DNA of 64,000 nt from NCBI RefSeq assembly GCF_001659605.2, contig NC_035177.2:34550136-34614135 (forward strand). Direction: 5' to 3'. Position 1 is the stretch's first letter; each line of letters starts with the position of its first letter. A program made the translations under genes and the position numbers. The notes under the pieces were generated by a model that was not told the DNA's origin, ran no database searches, and worked only from the letters and a program-made list of their open reading frames with translations. Positions 10,149-21,442 of this stretch are shown piece after piece. This stretch comes from Manihot esculenta (Eukaryota > Streptophyta > Magnoliopsida > Malpighiales > Euphorbiaceae).

Positions 10149-12458
10149 TGTAATACCCGGCTAGACTCCGGTATCGGAATTCCTACCGTTCGGTGGAATC
10201 TCGGGTGTCGGAGACCTCTAGAAGGGTAAAACCATGTTTATATAAAATATTTTAATGTGTTTTATGTTTTAATCAAGAAAGAAATGAGTTTTTGCATGAA
10301 AATAATCTTGGAGGAAGACCCAGGTTCGGCCGCCGAACCTCAAGTTCGGCCGCCGAACCTCAAGTTCGGCCGCCGAACATGCATGCACTTCGGAAGTGCT
10401 TTAGGCCCCCGAAAGCATAAGTGAGGGAAGTCCAGGTTCGGCCGCCGAACATGGCATGCATGCAGAGGCACGTTCGGCTCCCGAATGTGACCTGGCCAGC
10501 CACCTATAAAGGGGTCCCTTAGCCGAAAACGAGCGAGCTTTTCCCCCATTTTCGGCCAAGGTGAGCTCTCCGCCGCCCCTCACCGATCTTGAGTTTCTTC
10601 CTTCAAATCTTTCACGATTTTCACTAGTTTTCACTTTGTTTTGAAGATTTTTGAGCAAAAGGACAAGTTTTGAGGTTGGAGACCCAATGAGCTAAAACCT
10701 CTCCCAACTCCAAGTTAGATCGCCTCTACTCTCGATCTTCAAGAGGTAAGAGTCGATCTCTAGCTTATGTTGTGTTTTAAACAAGTTTTATACAAGTTTA
10801 TGAAGTAGAAATGCATGTTTAGGTTGTTTTGAGTTTATGGGTTTAATGTGTGTTTATGAGCAATGTGGGTATGTTGATGTGTTATAGTTGGGGTTTAGGC
10901 TTGTTTGAGACCCCTATGAACTTGTATGCTTGATTGTGAATGATTGGGAGTGTTGTAGAATAGGTTTGTGCATGTTTGAAAGGTTTGGGAGGCGTTTGTG
11001 CATGTGGGAGCTGAGTTTCTGCCACTTTGGAGAAACTCAGGTTCGGCCGCCAAAGGAACTTTCGGCCGCCGAACCCGCTTGTGGAGGCAGCCTTCGGCTG
11101 CAGAAGCCTGCCCCCGAAAGAGGACTTTTGTCTCTGGAGGGCAGTTTCGGCCGCCGAAAGTGCCGCCGAACATGCATGAGTGTCGTCTCTGTCTGGGAGT
11201 TTCGGCCGTCGAAGGTGCCGCCGAACCTGCCTGACTTTCGGCTCTGGAGGGACTTTCGGCCGCCGAACCTGCCGCCGAAAGTGCCCTGTCCAGCCCTCCT
11301 TTGCATGTTTTTCTATGATTGTTTCATGGTGTTCTAGGGGGTTTTTGGGGAGTAGTTTAGAGTTATGTTCATGTATGTTTGGTCCCTCATTTGAGTCCAC
11401 CTGTGTAGGTTCGGACCCGATGAATCGAGGACCCCAGCAGTGAGTCAGCTGCTCCAGTGTCTGTTCAGAGCTAGCCAGAGGTGAGTGGAATAACCTTTTA
11501 TGTTTTAAAAGTAAATAATGAATATTTCAGCATGATTCACGCATCATGGATACCATGTGATATATTAGGGTGCTTGCATTAGTATTCACGAATATGTTGC
11601 ATTGCATTCTTATGTTGTTGTTGTGGATGAATGTTGAATGATCCATAGTCCTCGACCGATGACGTAATGATATGATATGTACGGTATGGAATGAAAGACC
11701 AGTGGGACCCATTCTACGTTCGCTGGCACTATGTAAGAGAAAGACCAGGACCCATTCTACGTTCTGGCACTTTGGAATGTTATGTTATGCTATATAAGGG
11801 AAAGACCAGGACCCATTCTACGTTCTGGCACTATTGGATATGTAGAGGACTATTGGTGACAAGTTCATCCTTGATGTGATATGGTTGTGATGTGATGCAT
11901 TCCATGAAAGCATGAAATGTTAATATAATGTTTTTATTATTCTGCTCACTGGGCTCTAGTAGCTCACCCCTCTCCCTAATCCCCCAGGTTTGCAGGTACG
12001 GGCTAGGCAGAGAAGTCGAGGTGAAAGAAGTCATGTGTATGTAATAGGTAGAATGTGGACATGATAAATTGTAAAATGATATATTGTTATGTCATGTAAA
12101 TGTTGATTTTGAGTTTGAGGTTTAGAAGATGTGCTTGACCGAGTTTGTATAGAATTCCCTTTTGTAAACATGATCTATGTTTTATAATGTTATCTTCAAC
12201 CAAGCTTGTGTATGATGAGATGCCCCATTGGAGCATTTGATGAGAGCTCCAGTGTGGGGTTTATGTTTATGTATATGTTTATGGGCATGCACAGGTTGAG
12301 CTTGGTAAAAGAAAAGTTCAAAAATTTTATATATGCTGTTGATCATGTATGGGATAATCAGGTTTACAGGATGCAGGTCAGGCTTGCTACGGGTCCCGGC
12401 GGTCTTATACCGATCTGGATCCTAGCGCCGGTAGCAGTCCGATTTTCGGGTCGTTAAA
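10149..12458 (+). repeat. 3' LTR of element A
   Basis: The length equals the left LTR, but only because two 20-bp changes cancel. This copy has one extra CAAGTTCGGCCGCCGAACCT unit near 10340-10360, and lacks the 20 bases present in the left copy near 2771-2790. A TATA box is at 10504-10510. The GCC palindromes and hairpin repeats recur at the matching offsets. Confidence 0.95.
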
Positions 12459-12463
12459 ATATC

Positions 12464-14364
12464 ATACATCAAGCTTCGTCTAACATTTCTTAACATTAAA
12501 ACATTTATCATAATGATCATGTACAAAAGGGGATTAACATCACATTAGGGCTAATCACAATACTAAACCTCATAACATTCTTATACAATACTTTACATTA
12601 CAATATCTTTCATTAATTTTCTCATGTTCACATCTAACTATTACATACACTATACTTTTACTCTTGATGACTTCCTTGCCTATCCCGAACCTGCAAACCT
12701 GGGGGTTAAGGGAAAGGGGTGAGCGACTAGAGCCCAGTGAGCAGAATAGTAAAACAATATATTAAAACATATACTTTCATGGAATGCATCACATCATAAA
12801 CAAATCACACCAAGGATAGACTTGTCACCAATAGCCCTCTACACATTCCAATGGTGCCAGGGGCGTAGAATGAGTCTCACTGGTCTTTCTCTTAACATAA
12901 CATAACATAACATTCCAATGTGCCAGGGGCGTAGAATGGGCCTCACTAGTCTTCCATACCGTATTATCGTCATCATATCATACCGAGAGCTAATGGGTCA
13001 TCCAACATCCATCCACATCAACATCAAAGTATGCAACGCAACATATTCATGAATTCTAATGCAAACAACCTAGTATATATCATGGCATTCGTGATGCATG
13101 AACATGCTTAAAATTTATTTGCTTTGAAACATAAAGATCCATTCTACTCACCTCAGGCTGACTCTGAACTGACTGAAAAGCAGCTATCTCACTGCTGGGG
13201 TCCTCGGTTCCTCGGGTCCGAACCTACACAGGTGGACTCAAATGAGGGACTAAACATACACCAACATAACTCTAAACAACTCCGCAAAAACCCCCCTAAA
13301 ACATCACAAAACATTCATAGAAAAAATGCAAAGGAAGGCTGAACAGGGTACTTTCAGCGGCAGGTTCGACTGCCGAAAGTCCCTCCAGAGCTGAAAGCCA
13401 TGCACCTTCGGCGGCCGAAGGTTCTTTCCAGATTCGAAACTCATGCATGTTCGGCGGCACCTTCGGCGGCCGAAATTACCCTCCAGAGCCGAAAGTCCAA
13501 ACTTTCGGGGGCAAGCTTAGACAGCCAAAAATGCCACCACAGGCAGGTTCGGCGGCCAAAAGTGCCTTCGGCTGCAGAACCTGAGTTCTTCCAGAAATGG
13601 CAAAACTCAGCCCTTATGCACATTTAGCCTCCCAAACCTTCCAAAACATGCACAATACACCCAAAACATGCATAAACATGTTCACAAGCATATAGGGGTC
13701 TCAAACTATCCTATACCTTAACAAACATCAACATGGCAACAAACAATAACATACATTTATCCTTAAACTAATATAACCCTAACATTTTACAACTAAGCTA
13801 ACCATGCATCAAAGTTTCCTAAAACCCCTTAAAACTTGTTAAAATCATAAAAGAAGGGTAGGATCTACTCTTACCTCTTGAAAAACGAGAGGGGAGACGA
13901 TCCAAACTTGGAGATGGGAGAAATCGAGCTCCGGGGTCTCCAAGCTTCAAAACTTCGTTCTTTGCTTGAAAATCTTCAAAACCAAGTTAAAAACTCATGA
14001 AAATCATGAGAGACTTGAAGGAAGGACACAAGATAGACAAGGGATGGCGGAGACTCACCTTGGCCGGAAATGGGGAGAGAAAAGCTCGCCCATTTCGGAC
14101 AGAAGACCCCTTTATAGGTGGCTGGCCAGACCACCTTCGGGGGCCTAACGTGCCTCCGCATGCACCCCATGTTCGGCGGCCGAACTTGGGCTCTTCCTTC
14201 ATTCTCTTTCTTTTCCTTTCTTTAAAACTTTAACTCAAAATTAACCATCAAAAACATAAAAAAACATTTTGTAAAAACATATTTTACCCTTCTAGAGGTT
14301 TTCAACATCCGAGATTCCACCGAAAAATAGGAATTCCGATGCAGGGGTCTAGCCGGGTATTACA
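12464..14364 (-). mobile_element. Solo LTR B2, right piece
   Basis: This continues the LTR interrupted by element A, after the ATATC duplicate at 12459-12463. It ends AGCCGGGTATTACA, followed by GGAAT (14365-14369), which matches 2243-2247. The joined B2 is about 2142 bp. In element orientation it keeps the TATA block (near 14110), both predicted splice-donor blocks (near 13870 and 13150), the palindromes (13355-13580) and hairpins (12845-12950). Confidence 0.92.
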
Positions 14365-14369
14365 GGAAT

Positions 14370-15934
14370 GTGGCATTCAGGAAATACAGGTTAGCCCACA
14401 GGACTTTCTACTATGGTGAAAGCGTATTTACAAGCAAAACTCTCAGTTTTCCACTCAACGTGTATGGAGAGCAAATATCTTCTTGTTTCAGTATTTCTTG
14501 CTTCTTCTCACCTGTGAAAAAAAATTGAAGATCGAACTGCATGCCATTTTCCTTGGTGGGGAAAAAAATACTTTTTAAATTTTAAAAACTCCAAGAGTTT
14601 CGTTAAGCCACAAATTCTTTCACTACCTATGTGCCCTATGACATTTTCAAGCACCAAAGCATGCAAATATTTTTTTGAATTGCTTCACCATGCAAAGTGA
14701 TGTCCAACATGTTATTCAAATTGAAAACTCAAAAGCATCTTTATCATCCCTTGCAATTTGGGAATAATTTTTTATATGCCAGTCTGTGAAACTCCATTAA
14801 TCCATATCTTCATATTCTGGTTGCTAAAAATAATTTGACAAAGACATAAATGAATATCATGTGCTCAATTCTCTAGACATTCAAAATTCTGCCTGATTTT
14901 AAAATAGATTTGACAAAGACATTCAAAATGAATATCATCAGTGAGGTGAAAAGTGTAAAAATGTTAATCACCAACGTTATTGTTGGAAAAAATAATTTTT
15001 CAGTTAATTTTTTTTTCTTTTAATATAATGTTAGATTTATTTGGAAGAGATTTTTAAAAAATAGAAACTTTTGAGATCTCACTTTTTTCAAGTATTAAAT
15101 TAATGATTGTTTTAAAAGTGAAATTAATGAGTTGAAATATTTTCATACATTGCATTTTCTTACATAAAAATAAAAGAAAATAGGTTATTTACAATATAAT
15201 GCATGGTTGAAACTCACAACTTAATCCATATCATTATAATGAGCAACTTATTAATTATTAAAGTTTTACTCTATTAATAAAATAGTACTTATATTAAAAT
15301 TCACATCAATTCTTCTAATTAAGCATATATTGGAGCCTAATATGGTATGTCTCTATGCTTACAAGTAAGTGTTACCACAAAGACACTTGGAGTATTATAA
15401 AAGCTATCTTGACAAATTTGAGGTATGATTTCTGTTAATATTAGTAATTTACTTGATTTTAATATAAATATTTTACTTTAAAATAGTATCTTGTATAAGA
15501 AAATAAATACCAATCGACAGTGAATGTATAATAGAGTTAAGGATAGGTTGTTGAAGAACTACAATCATCAAGGACGGGACAATTTGCTTCTTTATTGGTG
15601 CCGTCATTATCTGATGCCCATGCAGTGCAACTCATGGATTCTCTGATACTTCACACATGGAATAGGATGAGACCCACTCTTAGCCTGATATTGGTTATAA
15701 GTCTATTATTAAACTACATTAAGCTATCAGTACTTCTTAAGTACTTGAACTTCGTAATGCTATTTGTATTTATTGTGTATTTTCAGTATTTAAACTTTTA
15801 TTATTGGACTATATTATTATTTTTGCTATTTTAGATTGCATAATGCTGAATTGAAATTACTGTTTTATATTGAAGAACTGTGGATTAAAAATATATGTGC
15901 ACATATTGTTGTTACAACAAGTTTACGAATGTAT
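14370..15934. other. AT-rich flanking sequence, no recognised gene
   Basis: This is host sequence outside the LTR insertions. A frame of about 52 codons is open from 14367 to a TGA near 14527 on the + strand, but I recognise no family in it. A 79-codon frame at 15595-15834 is AT-biased and hydrophobic at its end and looks like chance. No RNA gene or repeat is seen. Confidence 0.5.
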
Positions 15935-16436
15935 TAGGCACTAAATAATAATAAAAAATTAATTTTAGAGTAGACATCAATCACTAACTTAAATAATAAA
16001 AATTTATTTCAGTTTAACTATCAATTAGCGACTAAATAATGACAATTTGATAACCATTTAAAGTCTAATATTTGGTGACTATTTCACGATTATGAAATGG
16101 AAAAAAAATATTTTCAAATAGCGACAAATTTGCAATCAAATTGTAGCGACCCTTTTGTAACACAATTAGCGACCACTTCATGACATAGTTAGCGACCAAC
16201 ATTTGGAGTGGGGATCTTGTCTCGACATCCAAATAGCAATAATTGTGTTGTTGCTGATTGATTATAATTTAGCGACCAAATCATAATTGGTCGCTAATTC
16301 TATAACGACGGGCCAAGTGCAGAATAATTGTTTTGGACCCAAATTGTTCGTTAATTCACAAATAGCGATTAATTTTTTTTTTTTCATTTAACAACCAAAT
16401 AATTGGTTGCTAAATCACTTTTTTTTTATAATGATA
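15935..16436. mobile_element. CACTA-like non-autonomous transposon relic
   Basis: The left end reads CACTAAATAATAATAAAAA. The right end, read in reverse complement, is CATTATAAAAAAAAAGTG, resembling degenerate CACTA termini. Inside are many direct and inverted copies of TTAGCGACCA or GGTCGCTAA (16020-16410), the kind of subterminal motif repeats such elements carry. No coding sequence is present. A 3-bp target duplication is not clear, so a different DNA-transposon type is possible. Confidence 0.4.
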
Positions 16437-18577
16437 TTTACTCCTGCTTGAAATCAATAATGATGGAAGAATTTAATTCAATTAATTTTTTTATAATTAT
16501 TTTTTTATGAAAATTTAATTTTCTAACTTATATATAAAAATAAACTCATATATAATTTTATAAGGATTTATTTTTTTAAAAAAAAATCATTCATAAGTAA
16601 AACGATGAAAAAATATTAAATAATTTTTAAATAATAAATTATAATGATTATTTTTACTATAATATGATTGAAATATACCTCAATTATATTTTAATATAAT
16701 TTAATTATAAATAAAATAAAAATAATAATTTATAGATAATTATATATTATAATTTGGTGGTAAATGTATCTGAATAAATAAATAATCTAAAAGGTCTTAG
16801 ATTCTATTCTCTCGATCTCCAATCCTATTTTAAAAAAATAAATAAATATATATTTTAGTATAACTAATATAGATAATTTTTATATTTATTAAAATTAATA
16901 TAAATAATTTATTTAAATCAATTAATTAATAAAAGTAAATGTTATTTGATGAAATTATGTAGATATTTTATACACAAAGGACACAAAGGTTGCTGGATAG
17001 AAGTCTCTTCATTCCCACATGCTTGTATGTGATCAAAGTCCTCTCAATAATTTCTCTTTTATTTAAGACAAAATACTATAAGCCAGTCTCTCGACTTACT
17101 GTTAAGTCAATGGTTTAGTCTTTAGCCAATCATGGCCATGCTTTTATTCTTAAGTCAATACGATCACCCAGCCATTTGTATAAATTAATTTATTTACATA
17201 ACTTTGTTAAACGTAAAACATGATGTTTATTAAAATATATTATTATATATAATAAAAAATTAAATTTTATTTATAATAATTAAAAAATATTATCAATATA
17301 TTTCATTAATTAATAATATTAAAGTAATAATTTCGCATACAGCAGTATTATCTCTATCCTACATAAAGTTTCCTCTTGGTGTAAACCCAAATCGCATTTT
17401 CTCTCTTTTTTTTCTTATTTTTACAAAAAGGATTAGGCAAATCAACTTTTACAAGGGAATTGAACTGAACCATTGTGTAATTTCATTAATTTAAAGTTTT
17501 GCAGAAAAAAAAAAAATCTTTGAGAGCTTACAGATGTATTTAATTTATTTAAAATTTACTATAACGTCGACTTCATTTTCTAATTTCAAACTTTCTGGAA
17601 AAGTTTAGGCTTTGCATTAATTTGACAGAATTTTCCGTGACTTGCGCCAATTAAGGTGGAAAATTATGGATCTTGCCGTGTCAATGAAGGTGGAAAATTA
17701 TGACCAAGACTTTTTTTTATAGGTAAATCAATGTTATTTTATTTTAAATATATAATTTGATATATTTTTATATTCTATATTTTATATTTTTATAATTATA
17801 TTATAAAACTTTGTCAATTATAAAATTTTTAATTAGTTACTTAACGAAAGATATAAATTTAAATAATATAATTTTCAAATAGTTATTATTTAACTATGAT
17901 TATAATTAAAATATATAAGATTTAAACCTATTTTTATAATAGATGTTTAAAAAAAAAAGCCTGGGTTCGTAGCACAACAATTTTCAAGATTTATATGATA
18001 TTTAATAATTTATGTGCAAAAACATTTTTGAAATAGAAGTAATTTATTTTTTTCTTCTAATTTATACTTATAAATAAATAAATAAAATAGTATTATACTA
18101 TCAATTATAAATAAATAAATAAATTATGGTGCTCTTAGATATTGTTTAGTTAGCATATAAAAATTTGTTTATAAGTAGGGTTAATTAAAAAAAAATCATA
18201 TCTTTTACTATTTTCGGAATCCTACCCTATACTAATTGAATTATTAATTAAATTTTAAATTTTAAATATATTATCTCAAATGCACTCTATCGTTACTTCT
18301 GCTATTAGAGACTAATAGAATTATCATATTATCTGACACGTCATTACCACGTTATGCTGCTACGTCAATAAAATTCAGAGTATATAGTGTAATTGTAAAA
18401 AAATTTTAAAACTCGAATTTTTTTAGATATTTTGCATAAAAAAAATCTTTCAATTATTGCCATTCTAATCCTTCATGCTAATTGAAAATATTTTAAATTT
18501 ATATGATGGTCAAAATTAAGTCCTTGTTATCTTTCCATATGAGCTTGGGTCCATATTTGGGTAAGACAGAATCTCTC
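16437..18577. other. AT-rich intergenic sequence, nothing identified
   Basis: Very AT-rich sequence with poly-A/T runs and no long frame. The part around 18180-18480 (GGGTTAATT followed by a low-complexity body) resembles decayed DNA-transposon sequence, but I could not find paired ends. Confidence 0.5.
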
Positions 18578-20391
18578 TGACTCGCGGTTGTCGAAGCCGG
18601 TCAAAAATAACCTTTCTGGTTATCAACAATTTTACAACTGCAGATAGTGGTGAAAGGATCGAATCCACAGAGAATTGATTACCTATTTATTTTTCTTAAC
18701 AAGACCAATAAAATAAACTGAAACAATAATAAATTAAAGATGAGATAAAAGACTGAAAGTGGGATCAAATGAGATAAACTGGAAGCAGAATAAAAATAAA
18801 TTGCAATAAAAGTAAAATGGGGGGGGTTTGAGATTGATTGCAGTAACTAATAATGAGAGTAATAATAGAAAGCAAATAATTAAAATAAAAGAGTAAATCA
18901 AGATGAGAAAAGCCTAGTTGAAGATATGGATCCACTTTGGTTGTTTGGGTTGATCATTGAAACTTAAATTATCTTGATTGGTTCAATAGATTAGTTATGG
19001 GGGTGGAAGACGCTTCTCACCACCATGTCTCTCCTTATGATTAAATTAATTAGGGAACATCCTCTAATTAATTACTAATTAACAAATTGTCAAGGAACGT
19101 CCTTGGGTCATAGGCATCAAAACAATTATCAATTGCATAAAGAAATAGAGAGATCCAATCCTAGCTACCCAAACGTATGGAGATAACGCTAGATCATGCA
19201 ATTTTCTTGGGTTTTATCCCAAGTGTTCTAAGGTCAGAATATTTCCAGCAATTACGGACTAAAAATAATCCCAACTAACAATCAATTAACTTTGCAATTA
19301 AAATCAAGTGGCCAATTTGATCAAAACAACAAAGTAATCATGTAATTAAAGCATCAATTGCATAAATATTGAACAAAACCAAAGACAATAATTTATGTTC
19401 AGATCTCACAACCAATTAAACAACCTTAGTTTCAACCAATCCTCAACTATAATAAAAGATTTCAGCCTCTCATGGCTGAAATAAAACCAAAAATAAAAGA
19501 AAAGAAAAAGGTAGAAGAAGAGATGTGAATTTCGTAGGTGTCTCCCAAGGGGAGCTTAAAAGACCCTGTAGAGGCTTCCTATGTGGCTTTTTATAGTTGA
19601 AAAGTGTTGTCCTAGGTCATACTTACTGCCCAAGAGGTATTTTCTGCCCAAGATGTGTCTGAAAAGGAAAGAATCGCGCTTTTCGGCTTCAGAAGGAAGG
19701 GTGCGCGAAAATGCACTGCGGAAGGAAGTTGGTGCGCGCGGTTTGGTCTCAGAAAGGGAAGGAGGCGCAGATTATGCTTCCTAAATAAGTTTAGATGCTG
19801 ACCTTGCTTCCTAATTAGTGTAGAGGCTGCCCAAGGTGCTGCCCATGTGCAACTTGCTGTCCAAGTTGTTGCAGAAAAGGAAGGTGGCGCGCAGATGGCT
19901 CTCAGAAGAGGAAAGCGCGCAGATTATTTCTGAATAGGAAGGATGCACGAATTTTGATCTTCAAAGGGGAAGATATGTTATCCATACATTCCTTTTTAGG
20001 TGGAGCCTCTTTTGAAATTTGAATGTTGAACGCAGAAGAGGAAGAGCATCTCTTTGAGATCTTGCTGCCTAAATAGGAAGATATGACTGCTGCAGTGTGT
20101 GCACATCTTTGAACAAGGAAAGAAAGATCTGCGATTTGAATTTCAAATAATCTTCTGACTGAGCTTTTCTTGTTTGCTTTTGCTTCTGCACTTTCCTCAT
20201 TTAGAAACTTTCCTTTTCTGGAAACTTTCCTTTTTTTGGCACTTTCCATATTTGGCACTTTTTGGCAGTTTTAAGAGCATTTTCTCCAGATTGTCTCTTT
20301 ACAACTAATATCTGCAAAACATAATTAAAACCACAAAATTAAGCAGAAAAGATGTAAATAAACATCAAGAACATAATGATAAAATGGACTA
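18578..20391 (-). repeat. 3' LTR of element C
   Basis: It is bounded by comparison with the right copy, from TGACTCGCGGTTGTC to AATGGACTA. In element orientation the LTR therefore starts TAGTCC and ends GAGTCA, not the usual TG...CA. It contains clustered CTGCCCAAG-like words (19625-19870) and a TTTATAG block near 19594. Compared with the right LTR it lacks one 17-bp GGAAACTTTCC unit and has one extra G in a G-run. Confidence 0.88.
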
Positions 20392-21442
20392 GAATATGCT
20401 CTACCAAATACCCCCACACTTAGCCTTTTGCTTGTCCTCAAGCAAATAAACATAGTCAAATAAGCTTTCTCACTCTAGATCCTTATTTCCACTTAAACTC
20501 TTACTCTAGACCCCTATTTTGAATCATTGCAGTGAAGAATATATGCATGAAGATTACTCACCTTCTTTCCTTGTTTCCCTTTACTTACCATGGCTAGGAT
20601 TTGTTTTCCTCAAGAGAGACCATACATGCACATTTTTATTAAGACTTTTTCTAACTTTTGGATTGACTTGCCCTTACCTTGAAGTACTTTATTCAGGCTT
20701 TTGCGCTTTAGATCTCGCTTGGAAAGGTCACCAACCTATTTTTGATTTGAAGGTTTATATTTTTCAGTTGGTCACCTATCCAAGTGGCTACTTGCCTTGT
20801 TCATAGTCTTTTGACTATTGGAACAATTTTCAATTTGTGCTTTTGAGGTCTTTGCCTTTGCTGAATTTTCTTTCTCTCAATGATTTGGGCAAGTCAACAC
20901 CAATCGCTAAATCAAGTCACATTAAGTTCATTCACACAATTTTAATTTATTCTCAATCAATTGAGGGTCATCAATATATTTTTCACCATGGCAAACTCAA
21001 AGATTCAATTCAAAAGGCAATTCTCAAACATGAATATAATCCACTGCAAGTGATTCAACATAAGTTTAAAGAGTTTTCACATCAATGGGGTCATGGAAAG
21101 AAAGACTCATTCAACATAGTTCATCGGTTTTGAGTAGAGCAAAACAAAAAGAAGAAGATGGTTGTGGTTGTGTGTGTATTATTGAAAGCAAAAATAAACT
21201 GAAAGAAAATTGAAAGCATAAATCGCATAACTGAAAGGAAATTTTTTTTTTTTTTTTTTTGAAAAATCTGAAAGGAGAAATTGCAAAAGAGGGAAGAAGA
21301 AGATAGAAAGAAAGAGAGGAGGAAGAAGAGATATGCACCCCCACACTTAAATCATGCATTGTCCTCAATGTAAAAGAAGAGAGAAAAAGAGAACAAAGGA
21401 AACTGAGTACTCCCCTGGGGTGTGGTGTGCATGGCATGATCA
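20392..21442 (-). other. 3' non-coding region and polypurine tract(s) of element C
   Basis: Between the pol stop and the LTR there is no convincing gene. Read on the minus strand, the polypurine tract AAGTGTGGGGGTATTTGG lies at 20404-20421, about 12 bases from the LTR. A second, very similar tract (TTAAGTGTGGGGGTG) lies at 21337-21351, next to a matching TTGAGGACAA word. A homopolymer run sits near 21242-21260. An env-like frame, sometimes seen here in Athila elements, is not evident. Confidence 0.6.

Larger units (their letters stand above)
2489..12458 (+). mobile_element. Full-length Tekay/Del chromovirus element A, nested in solo LTR B2
   Basis: The element is 9970 bp, has two 2310-bp LTRs, and carries a perfect 5-bp target duplication ATATC at 2484-2488 and 12459-12463. 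A primer binding site follows the left LTR and a polypurine tract precedes the right LTR. The single gag-pol frame holds gag, protease, reverse transcriptase, RNase H, integrase and a C-terminal chromodomain. That order, with LTRs over 2 kb, is typical of the Tekay/Del clade. The LTRs look roughly 98% identical by eye, so the insertion is fairly recent, but the coding frame has six stop codons, so this copy cannot act alone. Confidence 0.95.

Noticed and set aside
14367..14527. Open frame of about 52 codons next to solo LTR B2, with a splice-acceptor-like TCTGCAG near 22-28
   Set aside because: The frame does not stay open when traced back through the host pieces at 2207-2242, and no family is recognisable.
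15595..15834. 79-codon frame with a hydrophobic end
   Set aside because: AT-biased, isolated, no homologous copy or motif in the window; likely chance.
18178..18480. Possible MITE beginning GGGTTAATT
   Set aside because: I could not find a matching inverted end or a target duplication.
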